Shown: one piece after another, positions 30,061-38,938 of the stretch | How the letters are laid out: each line of letters opens with the position of its first letter | Position numbering within the stretch: position 1 is the stretch's first letter | Assembly: GCA_943787265.1 (NCBI GenBank) | Contig: CALSLT010000037.1 | Location: 62,001-126,000 of the forward strand | Length of the DNA stretch: 64,000 nt | Source: an uncultured Planctomycetaceae bacterium | GTDB taxonomy: Bacteria; Planctomycetota; Planctomycetia; Planctomycetales; Planctomycetaceae | Direction of reading: 5' to 3' | The notes under the pieces: generated by a model | Databases searched by the model: none | What the model saw: the letters and a program-made list of their open reading frames with translations, nothing else | Told to the model about the DNA's origin: nothing | Program-made: the position numbers and the translations under genes

Positions 30061-31422
30061 TCCCTTATTCTGAGTTGTTGTTTTCTGTCGGCACCTCTAC
30101 TTCTCGGTACCGACTCAGCTATATCTGCAGATGGCAAAACGGACGCGGAGCGAGGATGGCGACATCTTCGCGAGACACCGTACCTTCCGCCCGATTTCGA
30201 TCAGCAGGTCTTCGAGAATCTGTGGCGACGTTGGCCTGAACCTCTCCGTAGCGAAGCTCGAGATGCGAATTCGCAAGAACGTCGCCGACTGTCGTTTTCG
30301 TACTACGGGCTGATGGAAGCGGCAGATCCGTCGGGTAGCACGGCACCGTTAGGGTATGTCGACACCGGCGATGGCAATCGAGTGATGAATTGTCTCGCGT
30401 GTCATGCTGGCAAGGTTGCCGGACGGGTGATACCGGGCTTGCCGAATTCGCACTTCGCGCTGCAGTCGCTGACCGAGGACGTGCGTCTTACGAAATTGAC
30501 GATGTTTAAAAAGCTCGGTCACTTGGATCTGGCATCACTGAAGCTGCCGCTTGGCTCGACACACGGGACGACCAACGCCGTCGTCTTTGGAGTCGTGCTT
30601 GGCAATCTTCGTGACAAGGACATGAACATTGACCGGTCGCGACCGGAACCGCCGCAGATGCACCACGACATGGATGCTCCGCCGTTCTGGAATTTCAAGA
30701 AAAAACGCAGCCTCTATGCAGACGGATTCGCGCCGAAGAATCATCGCGTCCTGATGCAGTTTATGCTGCTGCCGGAGAACGATCGTGAGACGCTGGTCTC
30801 GTGGGAAGACGATTTCAAAGACATCCAGGCGTGGATTGAGTCGGTGGAAGCACCGAAGTACCCGTTCAAAGTCGATGCCGAACTGGCCGAGCATGGTAGA
30901 GGCGTCTTTGAGGAGAACTGCTCACGATGCCACGGCACTTACGGGCCCGATGAAAAGTACGCGCAGGTCGTCGTTCCGCTCGAAGAGGTAGGCACTGATT
31001 CTGTGCGTCTGAGAGCGTTGAATCGTGAGCACCGTGAGTGGATCCGCGATGGCTGGATGAGCCGCTACGGCAAGGACAAAGTCCACGTTGAACCGAACGG
31101 CTATGTCGCGCCGCCACTCGACGGAATCTGGGCTACTGCTCCATATTTTCACAACGGTTCGGTGCCGACTCTCTGGCACGTTTTGCACTCACCTGAGCGG
31201 CCTGTCGTGTGGAAACGCACAGAAGACGGCTATGACCAGAATCGAGTCGGTCTGGAAGTCGCCGAGTTTGACGCATTGCCCGACGAGGCGAAGAGCGCCT
31301 ACGAACGGCGGTCGCATTTCGAGACAACAAAGCCAGGCAAGTCAGCAGCGGGGCATACGTTTCCGGAGTCACTGACCGAGTCCGACAAGCAATCATTGCT
31401 TGAGTATCTGAAGACGTTGTAG
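30016..31422 (+). CDS. Exported di-haem c-type cytochrome
   Basis: A 468-residue periplasmic cytochrome with two haem c sites, CLACH at residues 126-130 and CSRCH at 302-306. The stretch VAPPLDGIWATAPYFHNGSVPTL after the second haem is typical of cytochrome c peroxidase/MauG-like and related di-haem oxidoreductases; which reaction it catalyses cannot be said. The first residues are MKHPVAVRPSHFGWASL, encoded by the right arm of an inverted repeat, followed by a hydrophobic leader (LILSCCFLSAPLLLG). No other in-frame start exists between that arm and the leader, so ATG 30016 is the best start; the frame is open further upstream to 29908 through the left arm. It converges with the zincin gene, 7 bp away. 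Confidence 0.8.
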   Translation: MKHPVAVRPSHFGWASLILSCCFLSAPLLLGTDSAISADGKTDAERGWRHLRETPYLPPDFDQQVFENLWRRWPEPLRSEARDANSQERRRLSFSYYGLMEAADPSGSTAPLGYVDTGDGNRVMNCLACHAGKVAGRVIPGLPNSHFALQSLTEDVRLTKLTMFKKLGHLDLASLKLPLGSTHGTTNAVVFGVVLGNLRDKDMNIDRSRPEPPQMHHDMDAPPFWNFKKKRSLYADGFAPKNHRVLMQFMLLPENDRETLVSWEDDFKDIQAWIESVEAPKYPFKVDAELAEHGRGVFEENCSRCHGTYGPDEKYAQVVVPLEEVGTDSVRLRALNREHREWIRDGWMSRYGKDKVHVEPNGYVAPPLDGIWATAPYFHNGSVPTLWHVLHSPERPVVWKRTEDGYDQNRVGLEVAEFDALPDEAKSAYERRSHFETTKPGKSAAGHTFPESLTESDKQSLLEYLKTL

Positions 31423-31429
31423 CGGTGGG

Positions 31430-32125
31430 TTATTTCGCATTTCGGTAACAGATTGACCGCTTTGATGTTCGTTCAAACGCGTACTGATTCGCGAATTCTT
31501 CGACAGCGTTTTTGTTGGCTTTACTCCAGTGTCGATTGTAGAAGTCTAAGTGGTGTCCAACCTCGTGATACAACAACTGCTCAACGCAGAAATCCTTTAC
31601 AGCGGCTGGCTCCCATTTCAGAAACCATTGCCCGTTACACTGTTCAGCAGTTGGAGCATAGTCCTGGTAGGACTTCAAGAATCGTTCCGTGGGCTTCTTC
31701 GCCCCAAGTGGCATGCGTAGATCATTCGGCCAAGGGTAAAGAACAATTAGCCTGACTCCGGACCCGCATATGAACTCTGCTAAAGGTAACTCTGCATTCT
31801 CGTATTCAGTTTTCTTGAATCTTCGTTGCCAGATGTGCGTCACTTTCGACCAGTGGCGTTGCGGCAGATGCGAGAGCTCACGCCTGATCTCATCGGACGT
31901 CAGCGGAAAATAGAAGTCTCGTCAAGGATTGTCTTGCAAAAACAAAGGCGTTTCATCATGAGGACCAGGCGGGTGCAATGAATGAGCTCGCTTGATGATT
32001 CGATCGGGAATCTTCGCGCTCGTTCGTCCGCCGTAGACATCACCGAAAGTACGACTCTTCTTCCACGCTGATTGTTTTCGATCCAATGCTGACAACTCTT
32101 TCCATCTCTCGAACGATTTCGTCAA
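31430..32125 (-). pseudogene. HExxH zinc metallopeptidase-like gene with an in-frame TGA
   Basis: The same minus-strand frame is open on both sides of a single TGA at 31924-31922, giving 67 + 163 residues. Text continues smoothly across it: ETPLFLQDNP-stop-RDFYFPLTSDEIRREL. The second part contains LLYHEVGHHLDFY (HExxH zinc motif) and, about 23 residues later, EEFANQYAFE, which could give a third Glu ligand as in ImmA/IrrE-like gluzincins. The start is poorly defined: TTG 32125, overlapping the stop of the upstream DUF1501 gene, so translation may be coupled. Either a nonsense mutation, a base error (TGG or CGA would restore it), or two separate short products. Function unknown. Confidence 0.55.
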
Positions 32126-33558
32126 GCAATTACGTCGTGGACGACGTGGCCGTGGACGTCGGTCAGGCGGAAGTCTCGGCCGGAGTAGCGGTAGGTGAGT
32201 CTTTCATGGTCCAGGCCCATGAGGTGCAGGATTGTGGCGTGGAGATCATGAACGTGGACTCGGTTTTCGACGGCAGTCAGTCCGAACTGATCGGTTGAGC
32301 CGTAACTGAATCCGCCTTTCACGCCGCCGCCAGCCATCCACACGGTGTAGCCATAGTGGTCGTGGTCTCGACCTTTCTGGCCTTCGGATGTTGGTGCTCG
32401 ACCAAATTCGCCGCCCCAGACGAGGAGGGTCTCGTCGAACAAGCCTCGTTGCTTAAGATCTTTGATCAGCGCGGCGATGCCTTGATCGCACGCGTCGGCT
32501 AATCGTTTGTGTCCACCAGCAATGTCGCCGTGGCCGGTGTCCCACGCGATGTCGTAGCCGTCGATCGAGTGCGAAAGCTGAACTGTCCGAACGCCGCGTT
32601 CGATGAGGCGTCGAGCCAGCAGGCAGCCTTTGGCGTATTCTGAGTCGCCGTACATGTCGAGTGTCGACTTCGTCTCGGAAGCGGTGTCGAAGGCTTCGGG
32701 AACGGCGAACTGCATTCGGAAAGCCATTTCCATCGCCTGGATGCTGGCTTCGAGTTGCTGGTCAGTTTGCTGGCGTTCCAGATCAAGCTGGTTCAGTTGA
32801 GTCAGCAGGTCCGCCTGTTCTCGCTGCACGCCTTTGGCCAGCCATTGGTTGCGCAGGTCTTTGACGACGGCGTCGGGTTTCATCTGCTGAATGTTTACGT
32901 AAGTACCGGAATAAGCACCAGGCAGGAATGCGTTGCCCCAGTTTGCTCCCTTACCGCGAGGCTGAGCACGAGGGCTCATGGCGACAAAGCCAGGCAGATC
33001 CTGGCATTCTGTGCCGAGCCCATAAACCAGCCAGGACCCCATGCTCGGGCGATTTGGCTGCAGATGCCCCAGCGTGGTCATCAGCATCGCGCCGGCGTGT
33101 TCGGGAATGTCGGTGTGCATTGAATGAATGAAGCTGATGTCGTCAACGCATTCTCCCACTTTCGGAAAGATGTCGCTGACCATTTTTCCGCACTCGCCAT
33201 ACCGCTTGAAGCCGAAGGGCGAGGGCATCAGGCCCATCTTTGTGTTTCGCAGCGACTTTCGGTCGACAAGCTGCGGCCGTTCGCCAGCGTGTTTTTCGAG
33301 CAGCGGTTTGTAATCAAACGTGTCGACCTGCGATGGTCCTCCCGGCATGAAAAGTTGAATAACGTGCTTCGCCTTCGGAGTGAAATGCGCCTCCCTGGGG
33401 TCCAGCGGCGATGTTGCTTCGGCACTTGCCGCGGCAGCCTGCGGGAACATGCCTCCGTCAGCCATGACTCCGGCCAGGCCGAGCGAGCCGAAGCCAGCAC
33501 CGATACGGCGGATGGATTCTCGTCGAGTCAAAGCCGGAACTGGGTTGCGATGAAACAT
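32122..33558 (-). CDS. DUF1501 protein with Tat-like leader
   Basis: A 478-residue DUF1501 protein. The leader has LTRRESIRRIGAGFG, a twin-arginine-like motif, then a hydrophobic stretch. Family text includes VIQLFMPGGPSQVDTFDYKP, SIDGYDIAWDTGHG, VWGGEFGRAPTSEG, KGRDHDHYGYTVWMAGGG and the terminal RDFRLTDVHGHVVHDV. It starts 33 bp after the stop of the DUF1549/DUF1553 gene on the same strand, the usual partner arrangement. The family belongs to the alkaline-phosphatase/sulfatase fold, but its reaction is not established. It is paralogous to the gene at 43.2-44.7 kb. Confidence 0.9.
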   Translation of the reverse strand: MFHRNPVPALTRRESIRRIGAGFGSLGLAGVMADGGMFPQAAAASAEATSPLDPREAHFTPKAKHVIQLFMPGGPSQVDTFDYKPLLEKHAGERPQLVDRKSLRNTKMGLMPSPFGFKRYGECGKMVSDIFPKVGECVDDISFIHSMHTDIPEHAGAMLMTTLGHLQPNRPSMGSWLVYGLGTECQDLPGFVAMSPRAQPRGKGANWGNAFLPGAYSGTYVNIQQMKPDAVVKDLRNQWLAKGVQREQADLLTQLNQLDLERQQTDQQLEASIQAMEMAFRMQFAVPEAFDTASETKSTLDMYGDSEYAKGCLLARRLIERGVRTVQLSHSIDGYDIAWDTGHGDIAGGHKRLADACDQGIAALIKDLKQRGLFDETLLVWGGEFGRAPTSEGQKGRDHDHYGYTVWMAGGGVKGGFSYGSTDQFGLTAVENRVHVHDLHATILHLMGLDHERLTYRYSGRDFRLTDVHGHVVHDVIA

Positions 33559-33591
33559 CGAATGACCTCGAAATCTTGCAACGTTGATGGT

Positions 33592-36513
33592 TCAGCGAAC
33601 AAACATGAACTCGTTAGAGCTGAGTAGAACTTGCGCGTACTGCACCCAGCGTGGAATCTGAGCCTCTGGTGCAGCGTCTGATTCTGGACTACCCGGGACG
33701 TTCCCGTCTAACTGATTGCCTTGGAAGATATGATCCACATTGATGTGTCCCCACCCTCCGGAATGATCATCGACAATTTCGATGACCGCTCCTTTGCCGA
33801 CAAGCTCAGAAACATCCCAGTGTTTCCACGACAGAGCTTCCGAACCGCCACCGACAACATTGGGACCGACTGCGGTGCGAACAGGCTTTCCGTCAACGAG
33901 CAGATTCATGCACGTCTTCCCGGCATAGCCGCCGCCCCCGATCAGGAATCGAATGAACTTTCGATCGATGGCAAACGTGGGGGAAGTCAGTCGGCCTGTG
34001 GGGCGGTCATTGGGCAGAAACGAATTGACAAGGCCGTTTCCGAGAAAACCGCTGACGACCATCTGGCCTCCGATCGTGCCCTGGGCGGGGCCTGATCCAA
34101 AAGCGGCTCCTTCGGTTTTCCACTTCCCGTAATTCTTTCCTTCGAAATCAGCGATCAGTATGTCGGCGTCTGGCGTCGCTGGCTCAGGTGTCGGGATCGG
34201 CTGATTCGCGACTTTTGGCAACTGTGTCAGAAATCGTAGTCCAATCGCGACTTCGCGAGTCGTGGCAGCGCGACCGTAGAGCAGTCGATAGGCGTTCGAA
34301 ATCTTTTCTCCTTCGGAGGTCGGATTGTCCGTCGAGATTCTTGCGACCAGTGCCTTTGCTCGGTCGACCATGAATGAGCTGTTCATCATAAAGAGGTACT
34401 GCTGGGGCACGATTGTCGACGGCCTCTTATCGACTGTCGCTCTCATCTGAGGAAAGTCGAACAGTCGCAGAAATCCGTCGGACGCAAATCGATCTCCGTT
34501 GCGGCTGACCTTTGAGTACATCGTGCGGCGGAAGCTGGCAGTGATATTGTCGATCGGTGGTCCACCAATCGTCGTGTCGAGTTCGCCTGTCACGAACAAC
34601 TGAGAATCTCGCCACGATTCCGCATCCATGCGGCGAGGACTCATCCGCCAGATCAGTCGATTGTCGCCGTCCACGTTGAAGGCATCATCGCGGTGTTGGC
34701 TGCTTTGCTGCCAGGTTGCCGATGTCAGAATCAACCGATGCAACGACTTGATCGACCAGCCGGACTCGATGAATTCTGACGCCAGCCAATCCAGCAACGC
34801 GGGATGCGTCGGCTTCTGTCCGAGTGTTCCGAAGTTACTCGGAGATCGCACCAGTGCCTTGCCGAAGTGATGCTGCCAGATTCGGTTGACGATGACTCGC
34901 GCCGTTAGTGGGTTGTTGGGGCTGGCGACAGCGTCGGCCAGTTCGAGGCGGCCGCTGCCTTTCGTAAAGTGTGAGGCGTCGTCGGAAGATAGAAGCTGCA
35001 GGAAGCGGCGAGGGGCGACCTCGCCCGGCTTTCTTAGATCGCCTCGCAAAGCAACTTTCATGTCAGCACTTCCTGATTCACGTAACGTGTGCGCTGACTC
35101 ATACATCGGCGGTGCCGACTTCTTAAGTGCTGTCAGGTTCTGATTCCATTCGTCGGTTTGTTTCTGCTCGTCGGGCATCAGCTTCCGTTTCTCCTTGCGA
35201 GCCTTATTCCGCAGATCGTTGATTAGTTTCTGCTGGTCAGAAATCGCCTTTTGTCCGTCGCGGTAGGCCTTAACGATGGCGTTCTCGACGAGTGGAAACT
35301 GGTTAATTGCCGAGTTGTTGAAGATCCCGGCCAGCGAGTAGTAATCCTTGTGCGGAATCGGATCGAACTTGTGATCGTGGCAGCGAGCGCAGGCGACGGT
35401 GATCGCCATGAAACCTCGTGACAGAGTGTCGAGTCGATCGTCCAGCGTTTCACTCTTGGCCTGGGCAACCGCTTCCGGATCACCGCCGTCTGACCGGTAG
35501 GTTGGACCGAGCGCGAAGAAGCCCGTGGCGATTGCCGAAGCATGCGAGGCTGACAGCAGGTCACCGGCAATCTGTTGTCGCACGAACTCGTCGTAAGGCA
35601 TGTCTGCGTTGAACGCGTTGACGACCCAGTCGCGGTACCGCCAGGCGTTGGGTTGTGCGGAGTTATCAAGAAATCCACCAAAGCCATCGCTGTAGCGAGC
35701 CACGTCGAGCCAGTGTCGTCCCCACCTTTCTCCGTACTGCGGAGTTTCGAGAAGCTGGTCAATCGCTGCGGCGACTGCTGATTGTGAATTGGTCGCGAAA
35801 GATGTTGCGAATTTTCGAATATCGTCTGGTTTTGGGGGGATGCCCGTTAAATCCAGATGGAGTCGACGGAGCAGCAACGCCGGACTGGATGCCGAGGAAG
35901 GTCGCATTCCGTTGTCGACCAACTTCTGCAACACGAAATGATCGATACTGTTTTTCGGCCAGCCAGTTGCCTCTTTCGAAATGGGCACTTCAGGACGCGC
36001 AACGGGGCGCCATGCCCAATGACCGGCCTTAAGCTCGGCCCAGTCGTAACTCTTTGCGGTGAGACCCGCCTGGCTAGTCGATTGTTCTGCCGGCCACGGC
36101 GCTCCCATTTCGACCCACTTCACAAGCGACGCGACCTCTTCGTCCCGCAGCTTTCCGTCAGGCGGCATTTCGTAGGACTGATAACGGACGGCGTCGATTA
36201 ACAAGCTTTCGGCCGGTTTGCCGGCGACGATGGCTGCACCAGTCTCGCCGCCCTTCAGTAAAGCTTCGCGGCTGTCCATGTAGAGGCCGGCTTTGAGTTT
36301 TTCAGCCTTTGCGCTGTGGCACGAGAAGCACCGCTCAACGAGCAGAGGCCGCACCTTCGTCTCAAAGAATTCGATCTGGTCTGGCGTGAACGATGCGATG
36401 GGCGAGTCGGCGGCGTATGTCGACACCGAGTCCACAGATTCAAACGCCACGCCGGCAGCGAGAATGGCCAGGCTGAGTGATATTCGCATGAACTCCGGGC
36501 GAAACCGGTGCAT
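33592..36513 (-). CDS. Exported PSCyt1-DUF1549-DUF1553 haem protein with a GH32-tail-like insert
   Basis: Large planctomycete cell-surface protein, 973 residues. A signal peptide (RISLSLAILAAGVAFES) precedes a planctomycete cytochrome domain with CFSCH at residues 62-66. DUF1549 follows (WPKNSIDHFVLQKL, LLRRLHLDLTGIPP, YGERWGRHWLDVARYSD), with a second CxxCH-like CARCHDHKFDPI, then DUF1553 (NNPLTARVIVNRIWQHHFG, GQKPTHPALLDWLASEF). Just before the last DUF1553 residues (YAQVLLSSNEFMFV) sits an inserted beta domain (bases about 33715-34170) beginning ADFEGKNYGKWKTEGAAFG and containing WGHINVDHI, resembling the C-terminal module of GH32-type glycosidases. It is probably co-transcribed with the DUF1501 gene that follows it. 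Electron-transfer or polysaccharide-related roles are inferred only. Confidence 0.9.
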   Translation of the reverse strand: MHRFRPEFMRISLSLAILAAGVAFESVDSVSTYAADSPIASFTPDQIEFFETKVRPLLVERCFSCHSAKAEKLKAGLYMDSREALLKGGETGAAIVAGKPAESLLIDAVRYQSYEMPPDGKLRDEEVASLVKWVEMGAPWPAEQSTSQAGLTAKSYDWAELKAGHWAWRPVARPEVPISKEATGWPKNSIDHFVLQKLVDNGMRPSSASSPALLLRRLHLDLTGIPPKPDDIRKFATSFATNSQSAVAAAIDQLLETPQYGERWGRHWLDVARYSDGFGGFLDNSAQPNAWRYRDWVVNAFNADMPYDEFVRQQIAGDLLSASHASAIATGFFALGPTYRSDGGDPEAVAQAKSETLDDRLDTLSRGFMAITVACARCHDHKFDPIPHKDYYSLAGIFNNSAINQFPLVENAIVKAYRDGQKAISDQQKLINDLRNKARKEKRKLMPDEQKQTDEWNQNLTALKKSAPPMYESAHTLRESGSADMKVALRGDLRKPGEVAPRRFLQLLSSDDASHFTKGSGRLELADAVASPNNPLTARVIVNRIWQHHFGKALVRSPSNFGTLGQKPTHPALLDWLASEFIESGWSIKSLHRLILTSATWQQSSQHRDDAFNVDGDNRLIWRMSPRRMDAESWRDSQLFVTGELDTTIGGPPIDNITASFRRTMYSKVSRNGDRFASDGFLRLFDFPQMRATVDKRPSTIVPQQYLFMMNSSFMVDRAKALVARISTDNPTSEGEKISNAYRLLYGRAATTREVAIGLRFLTQLPKVANQPIPTPEPATPDADILIADFEGKNYGKWKTEGAAFGSGPAQGTIGGQMVVSGFLGNGLVNSFLPNDRPTGRLTSPTFAIDRKFIRFLIGGGGYAGKTCMNLLVDGKPVRTAVGPNVVGGGSEALSWKHWDVSELVGKGAVIEIVDDHSGGWGHINVDHIFQGNQLDGNVPGSPESDAAPEAQIPRWVQYAQVLLSSNEFMFVR

Positions 36514-36549
36514 AGTTCGTTGCCTTCTAAAAACCCGTGAGTATTGACG

Positions 36550-36589
36550 GTAGGGCCGGTTTCTACCGACCGGTGGGAGCCGGCCTTAC
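36550..36589. repeat. Hairpin between the aroE-like and DUF1549/DUF1553 genes
   Basis: GTAGGGCCGG (36550-36559) pairs with CCGGCCTTAC (36580-36589) except for one G-T pair, around a 20-base loop that includes a smaller ACCGACCGGT palindrome. It lies between the stop of the aroE-like gene and the start of the next minus-strand gene, so it could terminate the former, or be a dispersed palindrome. Confidence 0.45.
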
Positions 36590-36614
36590 ATGAATCCGGG
36601 AGCCTGCCTGTTCC

Positions 36615-37460
36615 TTAGCCGGCGAAAATTTCTTCCAGTTTTGATCGCATGACGGATGGATCAACGTCGATGCCGGTCCAGTATTTGATGCCGATCACTC
36701 CCTGATTGACGAGCATGCCGAGGCCGTCGATCACCGCGCAACCTTTTTGTTCTGCTTCTCGAACAAGGATCGTTCGCGGCGGATTTGGAATGACATCGGC
36801 GACGAGCATGTTGGCCGTGACCGAGTCCATATTCAAAGCCAGCCGTGCTTCGACGTCAGGGAACAGACCGATCGAAGTGGAGTTGACGACGATGTCCGTC
36901 CCTTCAGGGATGCTGTACTCACCGTTCCATTCGACAAACTCGACGTGAGCCAAGGTCTTCTCGCTGAGCAGTGTGGCGAGTTCCTGGCCTCGATCGACCG
37001 AACGGTTCACGACGGTAATTTTCGTCAGCCCTGCCAGAGCCGTTTCGACCCCGATCGCTCGTGCGGCTCCACCAGCTCCGAACATGACGAGCGACTTACC
37101 GGCCGGATCGACCTTCTCTTTGAGTGACTCCAGGAATCCCTTGCCGTCCGTGTTTTCGCCGATGAGTTGATCGTCTCGGCGGACGGCGCAATTCACGGCG
37201 CCGATGATCTTTGCTGATTCGCCCAGACCATCGAGGTACTGAATGACTTCGACTTTGTTCGGCAACGAGCAGTTGAAACCCTGCCAGCCCATCGCTCGCG
37301 CACCAAGGACGGCGTCAGCAAGTTTGTCCGGTCCGACTTCACAATTGATGTATCGCCAGTCGAGGCCGTGATGCTGGTACGCCGCCTCGACCATCGCGAC
37401 CGTCGGGTTTTCGGCACAGGGGAGAGCAAAGCATCCTGTAAGCTGACTCAAAAAGTTCAT
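36615..37460 (-). CDS. aroE: Shikimate dehydrogenase-family oxidoreductase
   Basis: A 281-residue NAD(P)-dependent dehydrogenase of the AroE/YdiB family. The substrate-binding domain shows GFNCSLPNKVEV where the family usually has N-V-T-x-P-H-K: the catalytic Lys is kept, Thr is replaced by Ser and His by Asn. NTDGKGFLESL supplies the catalytic Asp, and MFGAGGAARAIGVE is the dinucleotide-binding loop, followed by VVNRSVDRG. VIDGLGMLVNQG is the usual C-terminal motif. It lies downstream of a sugar-type regulator, apart from other aromatic amino acid genes, so a quinate- or sugar-acid-related substrate is possible, although biosynthetic shikimate dehydrogenase remains the default. Confidence 0.82.
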   Translation of the reverse strand: MNFLSQLTGCFALPCAENPTVAMVEAAYQHHGLDWRYINCEVGPDKLADAVLGARAMGWQGFNCSLPNKVEVIQYLDGLGESAKIIGAVNCAVRRDDQLIGENTDGKGFLESLKEKVDPAGKSLVMFGAGGAARAIGVETALAGLTKITVVNRSVDRGQELATLLSEKTLAHVEFVEWNGEYSIPEGTDIVVNSTSIGLFPDVEARLALNMDSVTANMLVADVIPNPPRTILVREAEQKGCAVIDGLGMLVNQGVIGIKYWTGIDVDPSVMRSKLEEIFAG

Positions 37461-37514
37461 CGCAACATCCTGTTTCGTCTGACACTGATTTGGTGGTGAG
37501 AGATGCGTTGTCGA

Positions 37515-38648
37515 TTAATCGCTGTTGTGCCGATGTTGCTGCCCGCAGGATTCTCGAATGACCAACGCCGGCTCAAGTAAGACGGTTCGAGGCGGCAACT
37601 TTGGATCGGAGATGCGGGACAGCATCGTGTTGACAGCGGCGACTCCGATTTCCTGGCAAGGCTGAGCAACCGTCGTCAACGGTACTCCGAGAAGTTTCGC
37701 GTATTTGACATCATCGAACCCTGCGATGGCAATCCTGCCAGGAACGTCGACCTGCAACGTGTTAAGCGTCCTCAACAGCATCGCCGCCGTGTCGTCATTC
37801 GCGCAGATGACGGCGTCAAGATTTCCTGAATCGATGAGGTCTTGAGCGAACGCGTGTTGTTCGGGATCTCCGAATCGAATCCAGTCGTGCTTGACGTCGA
37901 TCTCGTGCTGCCACATCGCTTCGCGAAACCCGGCCATGCGTCTGACTGTCGTCGATGCGGATCGATATTTCGCCAGAAACCCGATTCGACGATGACCGAG
38001 TTCGATCAGATGATTCGCCAGTAGATATCCCGCTCGCAGATTGTCGATCCCGACCAGGTCATGATCACTGCGTCGTTTGAAGTCGACGGCGTCGCGGTCG
38101 AGCAGGACCACCGGAATACGGGCCGCGGAAAGTTTGCCGAGAATACGGCGATTCGCCATTCCGTCATCGGTCGTGTACTCGACCGGGGCAAAGAAGACGC
38201 CCGAGACCTTTTGCTCGATGTAACTCTGACAGGCCGCTTCGGCGAGGACGGCTCGATGATCTGCGTCGCCATTGGCGACTCCCAGGTCGCCCCAGATTAG
38301 CGATGCGTTTCTGACTTGAGCTTCTCGCGCGATTTGTCCGCAGATCGGCTCGAAGATTTCGGTGTGCCCCAGATCGGGAATCAGCAGGCCAAACAATTGC
38401 CGGTCGCTGGTGACGGTTTCGCGGTTTCGCACGAAGGTTCCCGACCCGACTCGCCGCTCGATCAACCCGGAATGTTGCAGTTCTCGCAGCGCACGAGACA
38501 CGGTCGGGCGAGACACCTGAAACGTCGAAACGAGCTCATGCTCGCTGGGAAGCCGATCGCCACTGCCGTACTCGCCAGCGTGAATCGCCTTTCGAAGCGA
38601 CTCGCTGATTTCGGCATGCTTCGGTGTCCGAGTGGGTGGGGCTGACAT
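37515..38648 (-). CDS. GntR-headed, LacI-type ligand-binding transcriptional regulator
   Basis: A 377-residue hybrid regulator. Residues 10-75 are a GntR winged helix (YGSGDRLPSEHELVSTFQVSRPTVSRALRELQ, HSGLIERRVGSGTFV). Residues 85-370 are a LacI/periplasmic-binding-protein sugar-binding domain (FGLLIPDLGH, HLIELGHRRIGFLA, DAVICANDDTAAMLL, IAIAGFDDVKYAKLL, PLTTVAQPCQEIG). This architecture is that of AraR-type sugar-responsive repressors. It is divergent from the sugar ABC importer with 290 bp between starts that hold candidate operators, so it most likely represses that importer and itself until an imported sugar binds. Confidence 0.9.
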   Translation of the reverse strand: MSAPPTRTPKHAEISESLRKAIHAGEYGSGDRLPSEHELVSTFQVSRPTVSRALRELQHSGLIERRVGSGTFVRNRETVTSDRQLFGLLIPDLGHTEIFEPICGQIAREAQVRNASLIWGDLGVANGDADHRAVLAEAACQSYIEQKVSGVFFAPVEYTTDDGMANRRILGKLSAARIPVVLLDRDAVDFKRRSDHDLVGIDNLRAGYLLANHLIELGHRRIGFLAKYRSASTTVRRMAGFREAMWQHEIDVKHDWIRFGDPEQHAFAQDLIDSGNLDAVICANDDTAAMLLRTLNTLQVDVPGRIAIAGFDDVKYAKLLGVPLTTVAQPCQEIGVAAVNTMLSRISDPKLPPRTVLLEPALVIRESCGQQHRHNSD

Positions 38649-38740
38649 TGTGGTAAGGCACTCTCTCAGTTCGTACGAGCCGATGATGGGAGTCGCACCT
38701 GACTGAGCGTGTCAAACAAGCGCTGAACAAAATGAGATAG

Positions 38741-38771
38741 CAACTTGGTGAAGTTGTCAAGTGCGTTGACA
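38741..38771. promoter_or_regulatory. Candidate operators between regulator and importer
   Basis: Two adjacent inverted repeats lie in the divergent gap: CAACTT-GGTG-AAGTTG (38741-38756) and TGTCAA-GTGCG-TTGACA (38755-38771). The second covers the putative -35 box of the importer promoter, which fits repression by the adjacent GntR/LacI-type regulator. Seen by eye; binding is inferred. Confidence 0.45.
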
Positions 38772-38794
38772 GGTCTATTGCCCGCTTCTACTGT
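38766..38794 (+). promoter_or_regulatory. Candidate sigma70-type promoter for the ABC importer
   Basis: A perfect TTGACA at 38766-38771 is followed after 17 bp by TACTGT at 38789-38794, a weak -10. It points toward the substrate-binding protein gene, whose start is about 145 bases downstream, and its -35 overlaps a putative operator. Confidence 0.45.
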
Positions 38795-38938
38795 CCGGAT
38801 GCAGTTTTTCTTCGCATAGTTTCGTCGCAGTATCTGGTTACTCTAGGCTGTGACGATTCGAAATCAGTGCCGCGATCAGCAGTTGAATTGCTGTCCGGCC
38901 TTCAGGATTAATCGTGGCAAAGTCAGGAGAATCGGAAA

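Noticed and set aside
31900..31930. Selenocysteine at the in-frame TGA of the zincin-like gene
   Set aside because: Only a 4-bp weak hairpin follows the TGA, the residue is not at a catalytic position, and no selenocysteine machinery is in the window.
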